Origin: Nostoc calcicola FACHB-3891
GTDB taxonomy: Bacteria > Cyanobacteriota > Cyanobacteriia > Cyanobacteriales > Nostocaceae
Reading direction: 5' to 3'
Assembly: GCF_014697355.1 (NCBI RefSeq)
Contig: NZ_JACJRQ010000020.1
Span: forward strand, 1-64,000
Length of the DNA stretch: 64,000 nt
Shown: in pieces, positions 9,299 to 18,356 of the stretch
How the letters are laid out: each line of letters begins with the position of its first letter
Numbering within the stretch: position 1 is the first letter of the stretch
Made by a program: the position numbers and the translations under genes
Notes under the pieces: model-generated
The model's database searches: none
The model's input: only the letters and a program-made list of their open reading frames with translations
What the model was told of the DNA's origin: nothing

Positions 9299-9745
9299 CT
9301 ATGCCCGGTTTTTAATCAAGATTACTTGGATAATTTGTATTGCTATCTCACTGGAAACACCTAAAGCTTGATATAAATCATTTAAAAAGTTTTTTTCTTC
9401 TTCAGCTACTATGCCTTCAGCCAAGACTAAATCGCTGGCTACTGCAAAAGCTGCTTCGCGCAAGTCTTGAGATAGAGAATCTTTTGCAAGATTAAATAAA
9501 GTATTAAAATGATCCCCCTGGAAAATAGATAAGATTTGATCGAACATACTCTCGATCGTTTGGTGGGGATAACTTTTAAAAAGTTTTATCCGAGACAGCA
9601 CGCAAGTGATAGAGTTTGCTTGCTCGATGGAAAGGTAACCTTCTGAAGCTGTTGCCATCAAGACTATAACAGCAAAAGCTTCGGCTGAATTTAGTACTGG
9701 TTGGGTTTGACTTTCCGTAACCAACACAGCATCGAGTAGACCCAT
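9299..9745 (-). CDS. TerB-like (tellurite-resistance TerB domain) protein (148 aa)
   Basis: All-alpha protein resembling the TerB/DjlA-N metal-binding helical fold. Residues 20-60 (EAFAVIVLMATASEGYLSIE) and 95-140 (LREAAFAVASDLVLAEGIVA, then EEKNFLNDLYQALG) contain the paired acidic helix-loop signatures (ASEG and LAEG) where TerB binds metal. Cytosolic, role unknown in cyanobacteria. Monocistronic on the minus strand with the start ATG at 9745; an upstream GGAGC serves as the Shine-Dalgarno sequence. Confidence 0.8.
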   Translation of the reverse strand: MGLLDAVLVTESQTQPVLNSAEAFAVIVLMATASEGYLSIEQANSITCVLSRIKLFKSYPHQTIESMFDQILSIFQGDHFNTLFNLAKDSLSQDLREAAFAVASDLVLAEGIVAEEEKNFLNDLYQALGVSSEIAIQIIQVILIKNRA

Positions 9746-9922
9746 TGTAGTAGCTCCTTGATTAAGGTCTCAATAGCGATACAGTTACCTGTGTATTTGC
9801 TGGACTTACAGGTGAGACTGCAACGCTCTGAGACTTTTATAGTTTAGTGTTCCCAGGATTGTTTCACAGCGAACACTTGTACCCAATGGTTTTTGACAAT
9901 AAGTACACTGCTATCCGCGAAC

Positions 9923-10060
9923 TTAACGTTCTCCTGTCTTTTCTATTGTTTCAATTACTGCCAAACCTATACCTGAAGCTGCTATTAACAGTATTGCTGA
10001 TAGCAAAAAAGCGTTTGTCAGCATTCGTAGGGCTTCGTCGAAAAAAATGTAGGTGGTCAT
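9923..10060 (-). CDS. Small single-pass membrane protein (45 aa)
   Basis: Short frame that would be missed by length filters. ATG at 10060 is preceded by a good Shine-Dalgarno (AGAGGGTG, 5-6 bp away). The product has an amphipathic start (MTTYIFFDEALRMLTN), one hydrophobic helix (AFLLSAILLIAASGIGLAVI) and a charged tail (ETIEKTGER). It resembles the size and topology of small photosynthetic or NDH-1 membrane subunits, but I do not recognise it as one. It lies 177 bp upstream of the TerB-like gene on the same strand. A plus-strand frame over the same bases lacks these features. Confidence 0.6.
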   Translation of the reverse strand: MTTYIFFDEALRMLTNAFLLSAILLIAASGIGLAVIETIEKTGER

Positions 10061-10636
10061 TGCTTCACCCTCTAAACTTTGTGCCGCTAGTACTTTTTAT
10101 TTTTCCACATAGTGATAGGTGAATTTCGCTCAAAAAGTGCTAGCAATTGCATCTTAACAAAACTTTAGCTCTTTCAGAACACTGCTCAAACTTTTTATTT
10201 CTGAAGATTTGATGAACTTTGGGGATAATTTGTAAAAGAAATTACTGAGGCGGAAATTCAAATAAAAGTTGTGACACCTGAAACTTACGTAAACATTGTT
10301 CTGAAATTCGTTAATTCAGTTACAAATAGCAAATAAACTAAGTATCCACAAAAAGCTGATTTTTTCAGGCTATTTTGTGAAATTACCAAAAGATATTCTA
10401 GAGAATTTACTGATAAAATTACTAGTTATGTGCATCTATCTCAGTGCATATACAAAAGCCGAACAATCAATGCTCCCAAGTTTATACTGAGAAAAAAGAA
10501 AGCTCTAAAAAAGTTTCAAATAATAAGACGTTATTTTTTCCCAGACAGATAAAAGCTGTTGATGGGCGATTGCCTCCGGCATGCTAGGCGATCGCGCTTG
10601 ATAAATATGAAGAAATATTACGATTTTTTCGGCTTG
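10061..10636. other. 576-bp intergenic region
   Basis: AT-rich, with no convincing frame on either strand. It holds the promoter side of the 45-aa gene and, at about 10563-10600, a GGCGAT-rich HIP1 palindrome near the 3' end of the deacetylase-like gene. Confidence 0.5.
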
Positions 10637-11590
10637 CTAAAGTAAACAAGGTTCAATGGTGGCTAGAACCGATTGAGAAAGTGCATCAAAATCGTAGCCA
10701 CCTTCCAAGCCAAAGAGAATTTTACGAGTTAGCCCCAGACAATAATCGGTAAACAAACCATAATCTTCTGATTGCAAGTTGATACTTGCCAAAGGATCTG
10801 CCGCATTGGCATCATAACCAGCACTGACAATCAGTAAATCCGGAGCAAAGTTAGTTAAAAAAGGTACTACCTTATTTTCAAATAACGGCTGATAGACTGT
10901 AATATCGCTACCGGGGGGTACTGGTAAATTCAACACATTATTATAAAAGCCGCGTTCTGTTGCTCTGCCAGTACCGGGATAGCATGGATACTGATGTAGG
11001 GAACAGTAGGCAATTTGCGGATGAGTTTCGACGATCGCCTGAGTACCATTACCGTGATGTACATCCCAATCGAGGATGGCGACGCGGTTAATTCCGGGTT
11101 GTTCTAGTGCAAAAAAAGCGGCGATGGCGGCGTTAGAAAATAAGCAAAAGCCCATACCCGCATCACTTTCAGCGTGGTGTCCTGGTGGACGTGCCAGTAC
11201 AAAAGCCGGATTGCCCGATTCTAATACAGCCTCAACTCCATCTAACCAAGCACTCACCGCCAACAATGCCACATCATAACTGCGTGGCGAAACTGGTGTA
11301 TCTCCATCCAAAGGGCCGCCACCACTAGAAGCGATTAAAGAGAGTTTTTTGATGTAGGCTGGGCTATGAGCCTTAACTAACAAAGACATCAACTGTGGCT
11401 GTTCTGGTGCTGGCGTCGGCGATCGCCATGCAATTTTATCTGCAAAAGTAGCTGCTTTGAGGGCGTTAGCGATCGCTGTCAACCGTTCTGGTTTTTCCGG
11501 ATGGTATTTTCCAGTCTTGTGATCTAAAAATTCGTCGGAATAGATGACTGGCAACATAGGGCGAAAAAAAGTACTAACACTGAATGCCAT
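10637..11590 (-). CDS. Histone-deacetylase-family hydrolase (317 aa)
   Basis: Zinc amidohydrolase of the HDAC/AcuC/acetylpolyamine amidohydrolase superfamily, acting on acetyl-lysine or acetyl-polyamine-like substrates in the cytosol. Visible motifs: HPEKPERL near the N-terminus, the active-site pair in RPPGHHAESDAGMGFCLFSN, the Zn ligands in ILDWDVHHGNGTQ, LIVSAGYDANAADPLA, and the C-terminal LEGGYD. All key residues are present, so it should be active. ATG at residue 12 (MLPVIYSDEF) is an alternative start close to the conserved region. Length is normal. Confidence 0.93.
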   Translation of the reverse strand: MAFSVSTFFRPMLPVIYSDEFLDHKTGKYHPEKPERLTAIANALKAATFADKIAWRSPTPAPEQPQLMSLLVKAHSPAYIKKLSLIASSGGGPLDGDTPVSPRSYDVALLAVSAWLDGVEAVLESGNPAFVLARPPGHHAESDAGMGFCLFSNAAIAAFFALEQPGINRVAILDWDVHHGNGTQAIVETHPQIAYCSLHQYPCYPGTGRATERGFYNNVLNLPVPPGSDITVYQPLFENKVVPFLTNFAPDLLIVSAGYDANAADPLASINLQSEDYGLFTDYCLGLTRKILFGLEGGYDFDALSQSVLATIEPCLL

Positions 11591-11769
11591 TGTATCTTTA
11601 TTAAGAAGAATTCAGAACTTAGGAGTCAGAATTCAGAATGAATTTGAGTCCGATTCTTTGATGAATATTGGTTGAAAACCAAGCCTAATCGGGAGCGAAA
11701 CAAAGTTTAAACATTGTTAGTTTAAACATTGTTTTTTACTAAAATTCTATGTCTTGATGGTTATAGTGT

Positions 11770-12474
11770 TTACATATTCTGAATTCTATTCGCATCTTTG
11801 GTTATCTTCAACATCTGATTTCCACCCGGTTGGAGTTCATATTCCACTTGTTCAATATTTATGTTGTAACCTTTTTCAGTGTAACATTTAATTATTTTAT
11901 CTAAATGTTGCGACGGTTTTAACATTAAAGTTATCAGCGGAAATATTCGTACTTCTTGAGCGATACGAAGCATTTCACCGACTGAATTTAAGTGAAAATA
12001 ATAATCCAGATGGTCTGAATATAAAAACAATAAGTGTGAACAAAGGGCTATGTCAAATTCTTGATTACGATATGCCAAACTTGGCAATTGACCAAATATG
12101 TATCTGTTGGTCTTTTTGCCATTATCATAATCAGATATAAATTTTTGAATGACTTTCACTCGATTGTGTCGTAAGTCATCTGGAGATTTATGATAACTCC
12201 ATACCCAATCTTTGGGTGTAGCCTTGACTTGGTTAATAATATTATCTACCACGTCATTAAATCTTTGCAATATTTCATCACCGGAAAATTGGTACAGTGG
12301 ATCGACAGAAACCACACTTTTACCTTGACGTATCATTTCAGCATTAAAGCTTGCGGGACCATCACCAACCCCAATAATTTTTTTATTTAAATCCGCGTTT
12401 GTTAAATTGAAGATTTTTATATATTCATCCATCGATCTCCCAAAAGGGACTACTTTATCTAAAACCATTGCCAT
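11770..12474 (-). CDS. SAM-dependent methyltransferase-like protein (234 aa)
   Basis: Resembles class I methyltransferases: KKIIGVGDGPASFNAEMIRQ is a motif-I-like Gly-rich loop, VVSVDPLYQF supplies the acidic ribose-binding residue, and DIALCSHLLFLYSDHLDYYF matches the post-II/motif-IV region. The C-terminal strands are present but diverged. Substrate unknown. Start ATG at 12474 has a GGAGG Shine-Dalgarno just upstream (GAGGTCAACTCT context). Monocistronic. Confidence 0.75.
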   Translation of the reverse strand: MAMVLDKVVPFGRSMDEYIKIFNLTNADLNKKIIGVGDGPASFNAEMIRQGKSVVSVDPLYQFSGDEILQRFNDVVDNIINQVKATPKDWVWSYHKSPDDLRHNRVKVIQKFISDYDNGKKTNRYIFGQLPSLAYRNQEFDIALCSHLLFLYSDHLDYYFHLNSVGEMLRIAQEVRIFPLITLMLKPSQHLDKIIKCYTEKGYNINIEQVEYELQPGGNQMLKITKDANRIQNM

Positions 12475-12539
12475 AGAGTTGACCTCCTAATTAGACTGAT
12501 TATACAGTGGGTGAAATTGAAAATAGTAGAGAAAATTCT

Positions 12540-12627
12540 ATTCAGGCGATCGCTCCTGGAGAGGTCTGTGAGTATTACGATATAGTAATTCTAGGCAAAA
12601 TAAAGCGATCGCTCCTAGAGAGGTTTT
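12540..12627. repeat. Direct repeat with HIP1 core upstream of Uma2 gene
   Basis: Two near-identical copies of GCGATCGCTCCTGGAGAGGT type (about 12547-12566 and 12605-12624, the second with A for G) precede the Uma2 gene. The second copy supplies its ribosome-binding GAGAGG, so the repeat may be a duplicated leader. Confidence 0.5.
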
Positions 12628-13170
12628 ATGTCTCTGACGCTTGAAGACTTGGAAAAAATGCAGCAAGAGTATCCCGACTATCGCATGGAACTAGTCAAGG
12701 GTAATATTATTGTCATGAGTCCATCAGGATACGAATCAGATGAAGTCGCAGCCGAAATGGTAGCCCAGTTACGTAACTGGGTTAAACCGCGCAAACTGGG
12801 AAGAACAGCAGCCTCTAGCGCTGGTTTCAGATTGCCAAATTCAGATTTGCGTGCGCCCGATGCCTCATTTGTTTTAGCCGAACGTTTGCGTCGCAGTCCC
12901 AAGTCTTTTGCTCAATTAGCTCCCGATTTGACTGTAGAGGTAAAGTCCCCCAGTGATAATTTAGAGGATCTCAGAGCCAAGATTCGAGAATTTCTGAGTT
13001 TGGGAACTAAGGTAGGAATTTTGCTCAATCCAGATGAGCGGATTGTTGAAGTTTACAACTTTGGACAAGAGGCAATAATACTTCGTGATGGCGATATTTT
13101 AACAGTTCCCGAACTGCTTCCAGGATGGGAAGTACCAATTGTAGATTTGTGGCCTCCAGAGTTTGACTAA
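12628..13170 (+). CDS. Uma2 family (DUF820) PD-(D/E)XK nuclease-like protein (180 aa)
   Basis: Member of the very expanded cyanobacterial Uma2 family with a restriction-endonuclease-like fold. Catalytic-type residues are visible: Asp in DLRAPDASFVL, then DLTVEVKSPSD giving the E-x-K. The N-terminus (LTLEDLEKMQQEYPDYRMEL) and C-terminal RDGDILTVPELLPGWEVP are diagnostic. The biological role of the family is unsettled. ATG at 12628 has AGAGAGG eight bases upstream. Confidence 0.92.
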   Translation: MSLTLEDLEKMQQEYPDYRMELVKGNIIVMSPSGYESDEVAAEMVAQLRNWVKPRKLGRTAASSAGFRLPNSDLRAPDASFVLAERLRRSPKSFAQLAPDLTVEVKSPSDNLEDLRAKIREFLSLGTKVGILLNPDERIVEVYNFGQEAIILRDGDILTVPELLPGWEVPIVDLWPPEFD

Positions 13171-13527
13171 AATAGTGTTGAAAAAGAAGGGAAAAGGGAA
13201 CCGATGTTTAAATAATTCGTAATTCGTAATTCGTAATTCGTAATAACGCTCGAATACTCGCTAACGCTACGCTAACGTAATTTGTAATTTGTAATGGGCT
13301 AAGCCCCGGTTGTCTACAAGACGTGCAAGGGACGCTAACGTAATTCGTAATTTTTATTAGACATTCAGTCGAACTTTAGGCGATCGCTTTGAGTGCAGAT
13401 GGTAACCTTTGGTTAGTCGCAGTCAGGATAAAACTATCAAGATTTGACAACAGCTGTAGTGATTTAGTCCCCGATCGACTGAGGGACGGTAGAATATACC
13501 TAATTTTCGTAGCTTCAAAGCCCAACT
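13171..13527. other. 357-bp intergenic with STRR
   Basis: Holds a heptanucleotide array of ATTCGTA units (13215-13244) and scattered GCTAACG-type dispersed repeat pieces to about 13345. The last 150 bp should carry the Ycf23 promoter. No gene seen. Confidence 0.6.
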
Positions 13528-14271
13528 ATGACGATGCATTCCACACTCCAACGTGCATTTACTAACCGCCGCGTTCTGAAAGTAATCGCCGGCTTAAATA
13601 ATTTCGACGCAGCTAGCGTCGCCGCTACTGTCAAAGCTGCTGAATTTGGCGGCGCTACTTTTGTCGATATCGCCGCCGATCGCGCTTTAGTAGAGTTAGC
13701 TAAGAGTTTGACAAATTTGCCAGTTTGTGTTTCAGCAGTAGAACCAGAGAAATTTGTGCAAGCTGTGGCAGCTGGTGCTGATTTAATTGAAATCGGGAAT
13801 TTTGATTCCTTCTATGCTCAAGGACGCCGTTTCGAGGCTGCGGAAGTCCTAGACTTGACTAAACAAACCCGCGCTCTCTTCCCGGAAATCACCTTATCTG
13901 TCACCGTTCCCCACATCCTGGAACTAGATCGACAGGTACAACTAGCAGAGGAACTGGTGAAAGCGGGAGCGGACATTATCCAAACCGAAGGCGGCACTAG
14001 CAGTAGCCCAGTTCACCCTGGAACTTTAGGATTAATTGAAAAAGCCGCCCCCACCTTGGCAGCAGCTTTTGAAATTTCTCGTGCAGTAACAGTACCAGTA
14101 TTGTGTGCTTCAGGCATTTCTAGCGTTACCGCACCATTAGCGATCGCTGCTGGTGCTGCTGGTGTTGGTGTTGGTTCCGCCATCAACCAACTCAATAGCG
14201 AAGTCGCAATGATTGCCGCTGTGCGTGGTTTGGTGGAAGCGTTGGCAACTGCAAATGCAGTCATGAAATAA
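13528..14271 (+). CDS. ycf23: Ycf23 / DUF561 family protein (247 aa)
   Basis: TIM-barrel protein conserved in cyanobacteria and algal plastids as Ycf23 (DUF561). Alternating Gly/Ala-rich strands and helices run through the whole length (FGGATFVDIAAD, AAGADLIEIGNFDSFYAQGR, VKAGADIIQTEGG, VLCASGISS, AAGAAGVGVGSAIN), including a C-terminal phosphate-binding GVGVGS loop like those of barrel phosphate enzymes. Function is not established. It is soluble, monocistronic, and convergent with the DegT aminotransferase gene. Confidence 0.88.
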   Translation: MTMHSTLQRAFTNRRVLKVIAGLNNFDAASVAATVKAAEFGGATFVDIAADRALVELAKSLTNLPVCVSAVEPEKFVQAVAAGADLIEIGNFDSFYAQGRRFEAAEVLDLTKQTRALFPEITLSVTVPHILELDRQVQLAEELVKAGADIIQTEGGTSSSPVHPGTLGLIEKAAPTLAAAFEISRAVTVPVLCASGISSVTAPLAIAAGAAGVGVGSAINQLNSEVAMIAAVRGLVEALATANAVMK

Positions 14272-14341
14272 GTTATGAGTTAGGAGTGATGAGTGATGAG
14301 TAATGAGTGATGACTTGAAGAAACTTATTCATTCAAAACTC

Positions 14342-14454
14342 TGGCGTTGCTGAATAGGGTATGAAAATTAATGTTTTAAAAATCTAAAATTTAGATTCTT
14401 TGCGCCTTTGCGCCTTTGCGTGAAACAAAATTCATACTGCAATCAGCAACGCCA
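14342..14454. repeat. MITE-like element with 12-bp terminal inverted repeats
   Basis: Ends are TGGCGTTGCTGA (14342-14353) and its exact complement (14443-14454), with a second nested pair ATGAA/TTCAT inside. Length 113 bp, no coding capacity. The interior contains a TTTGCGCC tandem repeat. It sits between two convergent genes. Confidence 0.75.
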
Positions 14455-14488
14455 AAACTCTTAACTCCTAACTCTTAACTTCTAACTC

Positions 14489-15637
14489 CTAACTCATAAC
14501 TTCTTTGAGCGCATAAATCACCTGATCTTGCTGTTTTTGTGTCAGTTCTGGGAACATAGGTAGGGATATGACTTCGTGACAGGCTTGTTCTGCTAATGGG
14601 AAGTCACCAATTTGATAGCCCAGGCTTTGATAAACTGGCTGCAAGTGTAAAGGGTAGGGGTAATAAACCATTGAACTGACGCCTTGCTCTTGCAATTGAG
14701 TACGCACCCAATCTCGATATTTGGCGCTGGCACCATTTCGTTGTTCGCCTGATATGCGAATAGTGTATTGGTTCCATACCCCAATACCCTCAGGTAATTC
14801 TTGGGGCGGCACAATTCCGGGAATTTGACTCAGGAACTGATAGTAATAATTGGCAATTTCTCGGCGTCGTTCATTCCAAATATCTAAATAACGCAGCTTA
14901 ATTTGCAAAATAGCCGCTTGTAGAGCATCCAAGCGGCTATTTACACCTATTTCCTCGTGCAAATATCGAATTTTACTTCCATGATCCCGTAGGATTCGTA
15001 GTTTTGTGGCGATCGCTGGATCGTTAGTTGTGATTGCTCCGCCGTCGCCGCAACCACCAAGGTTTTTGGTAGGGTAGAAACTAAAGCAACCAATATGTCC
15101 AATGCTTCCGACTTTTTCATCAGCCCAAATTGCGCCTGTAGATTGAGCGCAATCTTCAATGACTGATAAATTGTGAGCAAGAGCGATCGCCATCAATGAT
15201 GTCATATCCACTGGTTGCCCAAATAGGTGAACCGGGATAATCGCTTTGGTTTTGGGTGTAATTGCCGCTGCTATTTGCTCTACATCTAAGTTAAACGTGG
15301 TAGCATCAATATCGACGAAAACAGGCTTGGCACCCACGGCGCTAATCACTTCAGCAGTAGCGATAAAAGTGAAAGGCGTTGTAATCACTTCATCGCCTGC
15401 ACCAATTCCCAAGACTCGTAGAGCTAAATAGAGCGCATCAGTACCGGAATTACAAGCTATACATTGATTAACACCATGATAGGTGGCAAACTGTTGCTCA
15501 AAGCCTTCGACTAAGGGGCCACCGATATAACGGCCAGAAGCTAGAACTTCTAAGACGGCTGCACTTACTTCTGCTTCGATGCTGGTGTATTGTTGCTTGA
15601 TATCAAAAGCAGGGACGGGATTTACGCTTTGGATCAT
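14489..15637 (-). CDS. DegT/DnrJ/EryC1/StrS family aminotransferase (382 aa)
   Basis: PLP-dependent sugar aminotransferase, probably converting a nucleotide-linked keto-sugar to an amino-sugar for surface polysaccharide or glycoconjugate. Features in order: PAFDIKQQYTSIEAEVSAAV start, GTDALYLALRVLGIG, ITTPFTFIATAEVI, PVHLFGQPVDM, VIEDCAQSTGA, and the Schiff-base Lys in SFYPTKNLGGCGDGGAI. The C-terminal domain (NQYTIRIS, YYPYPLHLQP, ISLPMFPELT) is complete. Monocistronic; the polysaccharide operon is 8 kb away, so a partnership is only possible. Confidence 0.93.
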   Translation of the reverse strand: MIQSVNPVPAFDIKQQYTSIEAEVSAAVLEVLASGRYIGGPLVEGFEQQFATYHGVNQCIACNSGTDALYLALRVLGIGAGDEVITTPFTFIATAEVISAVGAKPVFVDIDATTFNLDVEQIAAAITPKTKAIIPVHLFGQPVDMTSLMAIALAHNLSVIEDCAQSTGAIWADEKVGSIGHIGCFSFYPTKNLGGCGDGGAITTNDPAIATKLRILRDHGSKIRYLHEEIGVNSRLDALQAAILQIKLRYLDIWNERRREIANYYYQFLSQIPGIVPPQELPEGIGVWNQYTIRISGEQRNGASAKYRDWVRTQLQEQGVSSMVYYPYPLHLQPVYQSLGYQIGDFPLAEQACHEVISLPMFPELTQKQQDQVIYALKEVMS

Positions 15638-15961
15638 GAGTTCTTATTTTATCGGAAGATACACAGGATGCACTTCGAGGTCAATTTTTGCTGATTGAAT
15701 TGTTACTCAAAGAGGTGTTAAAAGACTATCGCCCAAATTTCGCATCTATTAGGGTTTTTGCTTAAATTGTGGTGTAGTCAACTACCGCACGTTTAATTTA
15801 CAGATAATAGTGTTACCTAAGTTTTTGCCATGTTAAGGTTGTACCATTTTGAATTTTGAATTGATGAAGGTGATATATATCAACCAAGAGCTAACACATT
15901 GAATCAAAGTTCCTCTTGTGCGTGCTGCTTGGAAAAAAAAATACCAGGAGATAGAAAACCC

Positions 15962-16738
15962 GTGCAGGATCTGATCGAGATGGATTTCGTGGATTTAGCT
16001 ATTGCTTTAGGATTAATGGCGATCGCCATTGGTGTATCTAGCTGGGAAAAATTAGGACTAGAGTTGAACTTAGCCCTAGCTACTGGAAGAACCATCTTAC
16101 AACTACTTGTATTGGGATACATTTTAGATTTCATCTTTGCTTTGGGCAATGCTTGGGCAGTTTTGGCGATATTAGCAATCATGCTGACAATTACGGCGAT
16201 TGTCGCACGAAATCGCATCAGCCAAAAAATTCCTTATGTATTGCCTTTGGTGTGGGGTGCAATTTTCATCAGTACTGCCCTGACAGTGCTTTATACCAAC
16301 TTCTTGATTCTTCAACCAGACAGATGGTACCAAGCGCAGTATGTGATTCCCTTAGCAGGGATAGTTATAGGTAATGCCATGAACGCAGCGGCGATCGCTG
16401 GGGAACGTCTTGTCAGCACCATTAATTCCAGCCATATAGAAATAGAAACCCACTTGAGCTTAGGCGCAACTCCAGAGCAAGCAGTTAGTCAGTACCGCAA
16501 AGACGCCATCAGAGTCGCTTTGATTCCGACTCTCAATCAAATGATACTTATAGGTATGGTGGCAATACCAGGAATTACCACCGGACAGTTACTAGCTGGT
16601 GTCAAACCCTTGGATGCTGTATCCTACGAAATTTTAATTACGTTTATGGTTGCTTTTGCTAACTTAATGACAACAGTTTTGCTGACTAAGGGATTGTGTC
16701 GTCAGTTTTTTAATTCCGCCGCCCAGTTAGTTAGGTGA
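15962..16738 (+). CDS. FetB-like ABC transporter permease (UPF0014)
   Basis: Inner-membrane permease of the FetB/YbbM family (iron export or metal homeostasis in enterobacteria). Several hydrophobic helices (DLAIALGLMAIAIGVSSW, TILQLLVLGYILDFIFAL, AVLAILAIMLTITAIVA, VIPLAGIVIGNAMNAAAIAG, MILIGMVAIPGITTGQLLAG) and the typical IETHLSLGATPEQA loop. A longer frame opens with TTG at 15899, but AGGAGAT (about 15946-15952) fits the GTG at 15962, while ATG 15980 begins the conserved MDFVDLAIALGLM. The partner ATPase (FetA) is not in the window. Confidence 0.88.
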   Translation: MQDLIEMDFVDLAIALGLMAIAIGVSSWEKLGLELNLALATGRTILQLLVLGYILDFIFALGNAWAVLAILAIMLTITAIVARNRISQKIPYVLPLVWGAIFISTALTVLYTNFLILQPDRWYQAQYVIPLAGIVIGNAMNAAAIAGERLVSTINSSHIEIETHLSLGATPEQAVSQYRKDAIRVALIPTLNQMILIGMVAIPGITTGQLLAGVKPLDAVSYEILITFMVAFANLMTTVLLTKGLCRQFFNSAAQLVR

Positions 16739-16767
16739 AGTAGTTAATCTACATTCAAGACGATTTT

Positions 16768-16881
16768 ATGAATTGCCCTATCTGTCGCAAACATTTTTTG
16801 AATTGGTATTACCCAAAAACACAGAAGCAAAACCGGGAATATATGGGAGTCAAGAAATTAATTAATCAGTACGATCGCTGA
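16768..16881 (+). CDS. Possible 37-aa CxxC peptide
   Basis: Short frame with an MNCPICRKHF start, i.e. a single CPxC knuckle, followed by a basic helix-like tail. No good ribosome-binding site. It may be a degenerate zinc-ribbon fragment or chance. Confidence 0.25.
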   Translation: MNCPICRKHFLNWYYPKTQKQNREYMGVKKLINQYDR

Positions 16882-16946
16882 ATAAACTTAGTTGCATTTA
16901 TAGCTATAATGTCTCTGTAATTAAGACAGAACTTAGATATTAAAAT

Positions 16947-17411
16947 ATGACTAATTTACTTAGGTTGTTGACAATTTCATCTTTGGTACTGTGTACGGGT
17001 TTGCCATCTTTTGCCACCAATAAATCCTTAGCCTCTGAGAAACACTTCCAAGGTGATGTGGAGCCAAAAAACTGCCCTCTCCAAAAAAGGAAAAAAGGTA
17101 GTTTTATATATAATCTTTGCCAAGTTAAGGGTAAGCCAATATCTTTATATATCCAAAGTGTTGAAGCATCTGATGGCAGTGAAAATGGCGCTCTGGATGT
17201 TGCTGTACTAACATACAAAAATGGACAATTAATTCACGTCAGTGCTGAAGATTTTCACAGATATGGTTTCCGCAATCAAAAATTAGTTGCAGCTTGGCAT
17301 CTAGATAATACCATTAAAAATGTATCATCATCTCAATATCGCGCCATAGAAAAACACTTTTTAGCAGAGTCTCGGAAGAGTTTAGAACTATTTGGGATTA
17401 ACCAAAAATAG
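16947..17411 (+). CDS. Secreted hypothetical protein, paralogue of 18618-19118 (154 aa)
   Basis: Signal peptide MTNLLRLLTISSLVLCTGLP with cleavage near SFA-TNK. The mature part has a Cys pair about 17 residues apart (NCPLQKRKKG to YNLCQV), probably a disulfide in the periplasm, then a beta-rich middle (VLTYKNGQLIHVSAEDFHRY), a KLVAAWHLD segment and a C-terminal helix ending SLELFGINQK. The same order of features occurs in the gene at 18618-19118 on the other strand, so the two are diverged paralogues. No known domain recognised. Confidence 0.7.
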   Translation: MTNLLRLLTISSLVLCTGLPSFATNKSLASEKHFQGDVEPKNCPLQKRKKGSFIYNLCQVKGKPISLYIQSVEASDGSENGALDVAVLTYKNGQLIHVSAEDFHRYGFRNQKLVAAWHLDNTIKNVSSSQYRAIEKHFLAESRKSLELFGINQK

Positions 17412-17456
17412 CAGTAAAATCTAATTAATTCGTAAGTTGTAATTTACATCGATACA

Positions 17457-17649
17457 TTGAAGAAGAATACAGAATTCAGAATTCAGCAATCTTGACGCGA
17501 CTCGAAAATACTCTGCTGAGCTGCGCTATCGCGGACTCGCTTTCCGCTTTGCTTACAGTCGGGGATTCAGACCTGCGACTGATTTAAGACTCACCAAATC
17601 TACAATTTGGTGAGTCTTAAACCCAGTTATTCAGACACTCCTGCGTCGG
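17457..17649. repeat. Left arm of a ~195-bp inverted repeat pair
   Basis: Begins with TTGAAGAAGAATACAGAATT and contains GTCGGGGATTCAGACC, CACCAAATCTAC and CACTCCTGCGTCG blocks. All recur in the same order on the opposite strand at 19382-19580, with some indels. The pair encloses the TPR gene and the second secreted paralogue. Confidence 0.8.
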
Positions 17650-17660
17650 TTTTGCGCTTT

Positions 17661-18356
17661 TTACTTTTGGCTTGGGGTACTAGTTGTGGACTGAAGCTCT
17701 TTTAATTGGTTCAAAGTCCTTTGATATTCTTCAGTTTTGTTATTTGCTTGATATAATTTTGCTGCTTTTTGAAAGTCAGAAATAGCAGCTTGCTTTTGAC
17801 CTAAACGACGTTGAGCAAGACCTCGATTATAGTAGGATACTGCCGACTCAGGATCGAGTTTAATTGCTTGATTAAAATCTGCGATCGCACTTTTAGTATC
17901 CCCTAAAGCCAGATAGGAAAGGCCTCTATCATTGTAGAGAAAGAAAATAAAAAGTCCATTTGGATCGATTTTGAGGGATGCGGTATATTTTGCGATCGCA
18001 CCCTTATGATCGCCTAATGCAGCATGTGCATTGCCGCTATTGGAATATACAGACATATCCTTTGGTTGTGGTCGGAGTTTGATAGCTCGATCGTAATCAG
18101 CAATTGCACCTGCATAGTCTTTTTGGATAATATGGCGAATTGTTGCACGACGTAAATAAGCATCTGCATAATCAGGCTTGAGTTTAATCGCTTGAGTGTA
18201 ATCAGCGATCGCATCTTTCGCATTTTCCCTCTCATCTCCACGCTTCAACCACTGTTCAGCCGTCAGCTGAGCTTGAGAAACTATTACCCCAGATATATTC
18301 TGTGAGGTAGTATTTGCGATCGCTTTTTGATTTACACCCATGTTTAGTAACACCAA
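17661..18356 (-). CDS. TPR repeat protein, apparently exported, 5' end frameshifted
   Basis: Contains about five tetratricopeptide repeats between residues 33 and 215 (AIADYTQAIKLKPDYADAYL, AIADYDRAIKLRP, AIAKYTASLKIDPNG, AIADFNQAIKLDPESAVSYY, AISDFQKAAKLYQ), a scaffold for protein contacts, and a Ser/Thr-rich tail. As it stands the frame can start only at a TTG (18356) in the middle of a hydrophobic stretch. An ATG at 18414 followed by MIQK would read into this frame as a complete signal peptide if the 7-base poly-A at 18401-18407 had 6 bases. The mature protein is therefore probably periplasmic or cell-surface. The intact gene would span 17661-18414. Confidence 0.75.
   Translation of the reverse strand: MVLLNMGVNQKAIANTTSQNISGVIVSQAQLTAEQWLKRGDERENAKDAIADYTQAIKLKPDYADAYLRRATIRHIIQKDYAGAIADYDRAIKLRPQPKDMSVYSNSGNAHAALGDHKGAIAKYTASLKIDPNGLFIFFLYNDRGLSYLALGDTKSAIADFNQAIKLDPESAVSYYNRGLAQRRLGQKQAAISDFQKAAKLYQANNKTEEYQRTLNQLKELQSTTSTPSQK

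Noticed and set aside
9847..10122. 91-codon plus-strand frame
   Set aside because: No ribosome-binding site, low-complexity hydrophobic product; the opposite strand holds a better-supported 45-aa gene.
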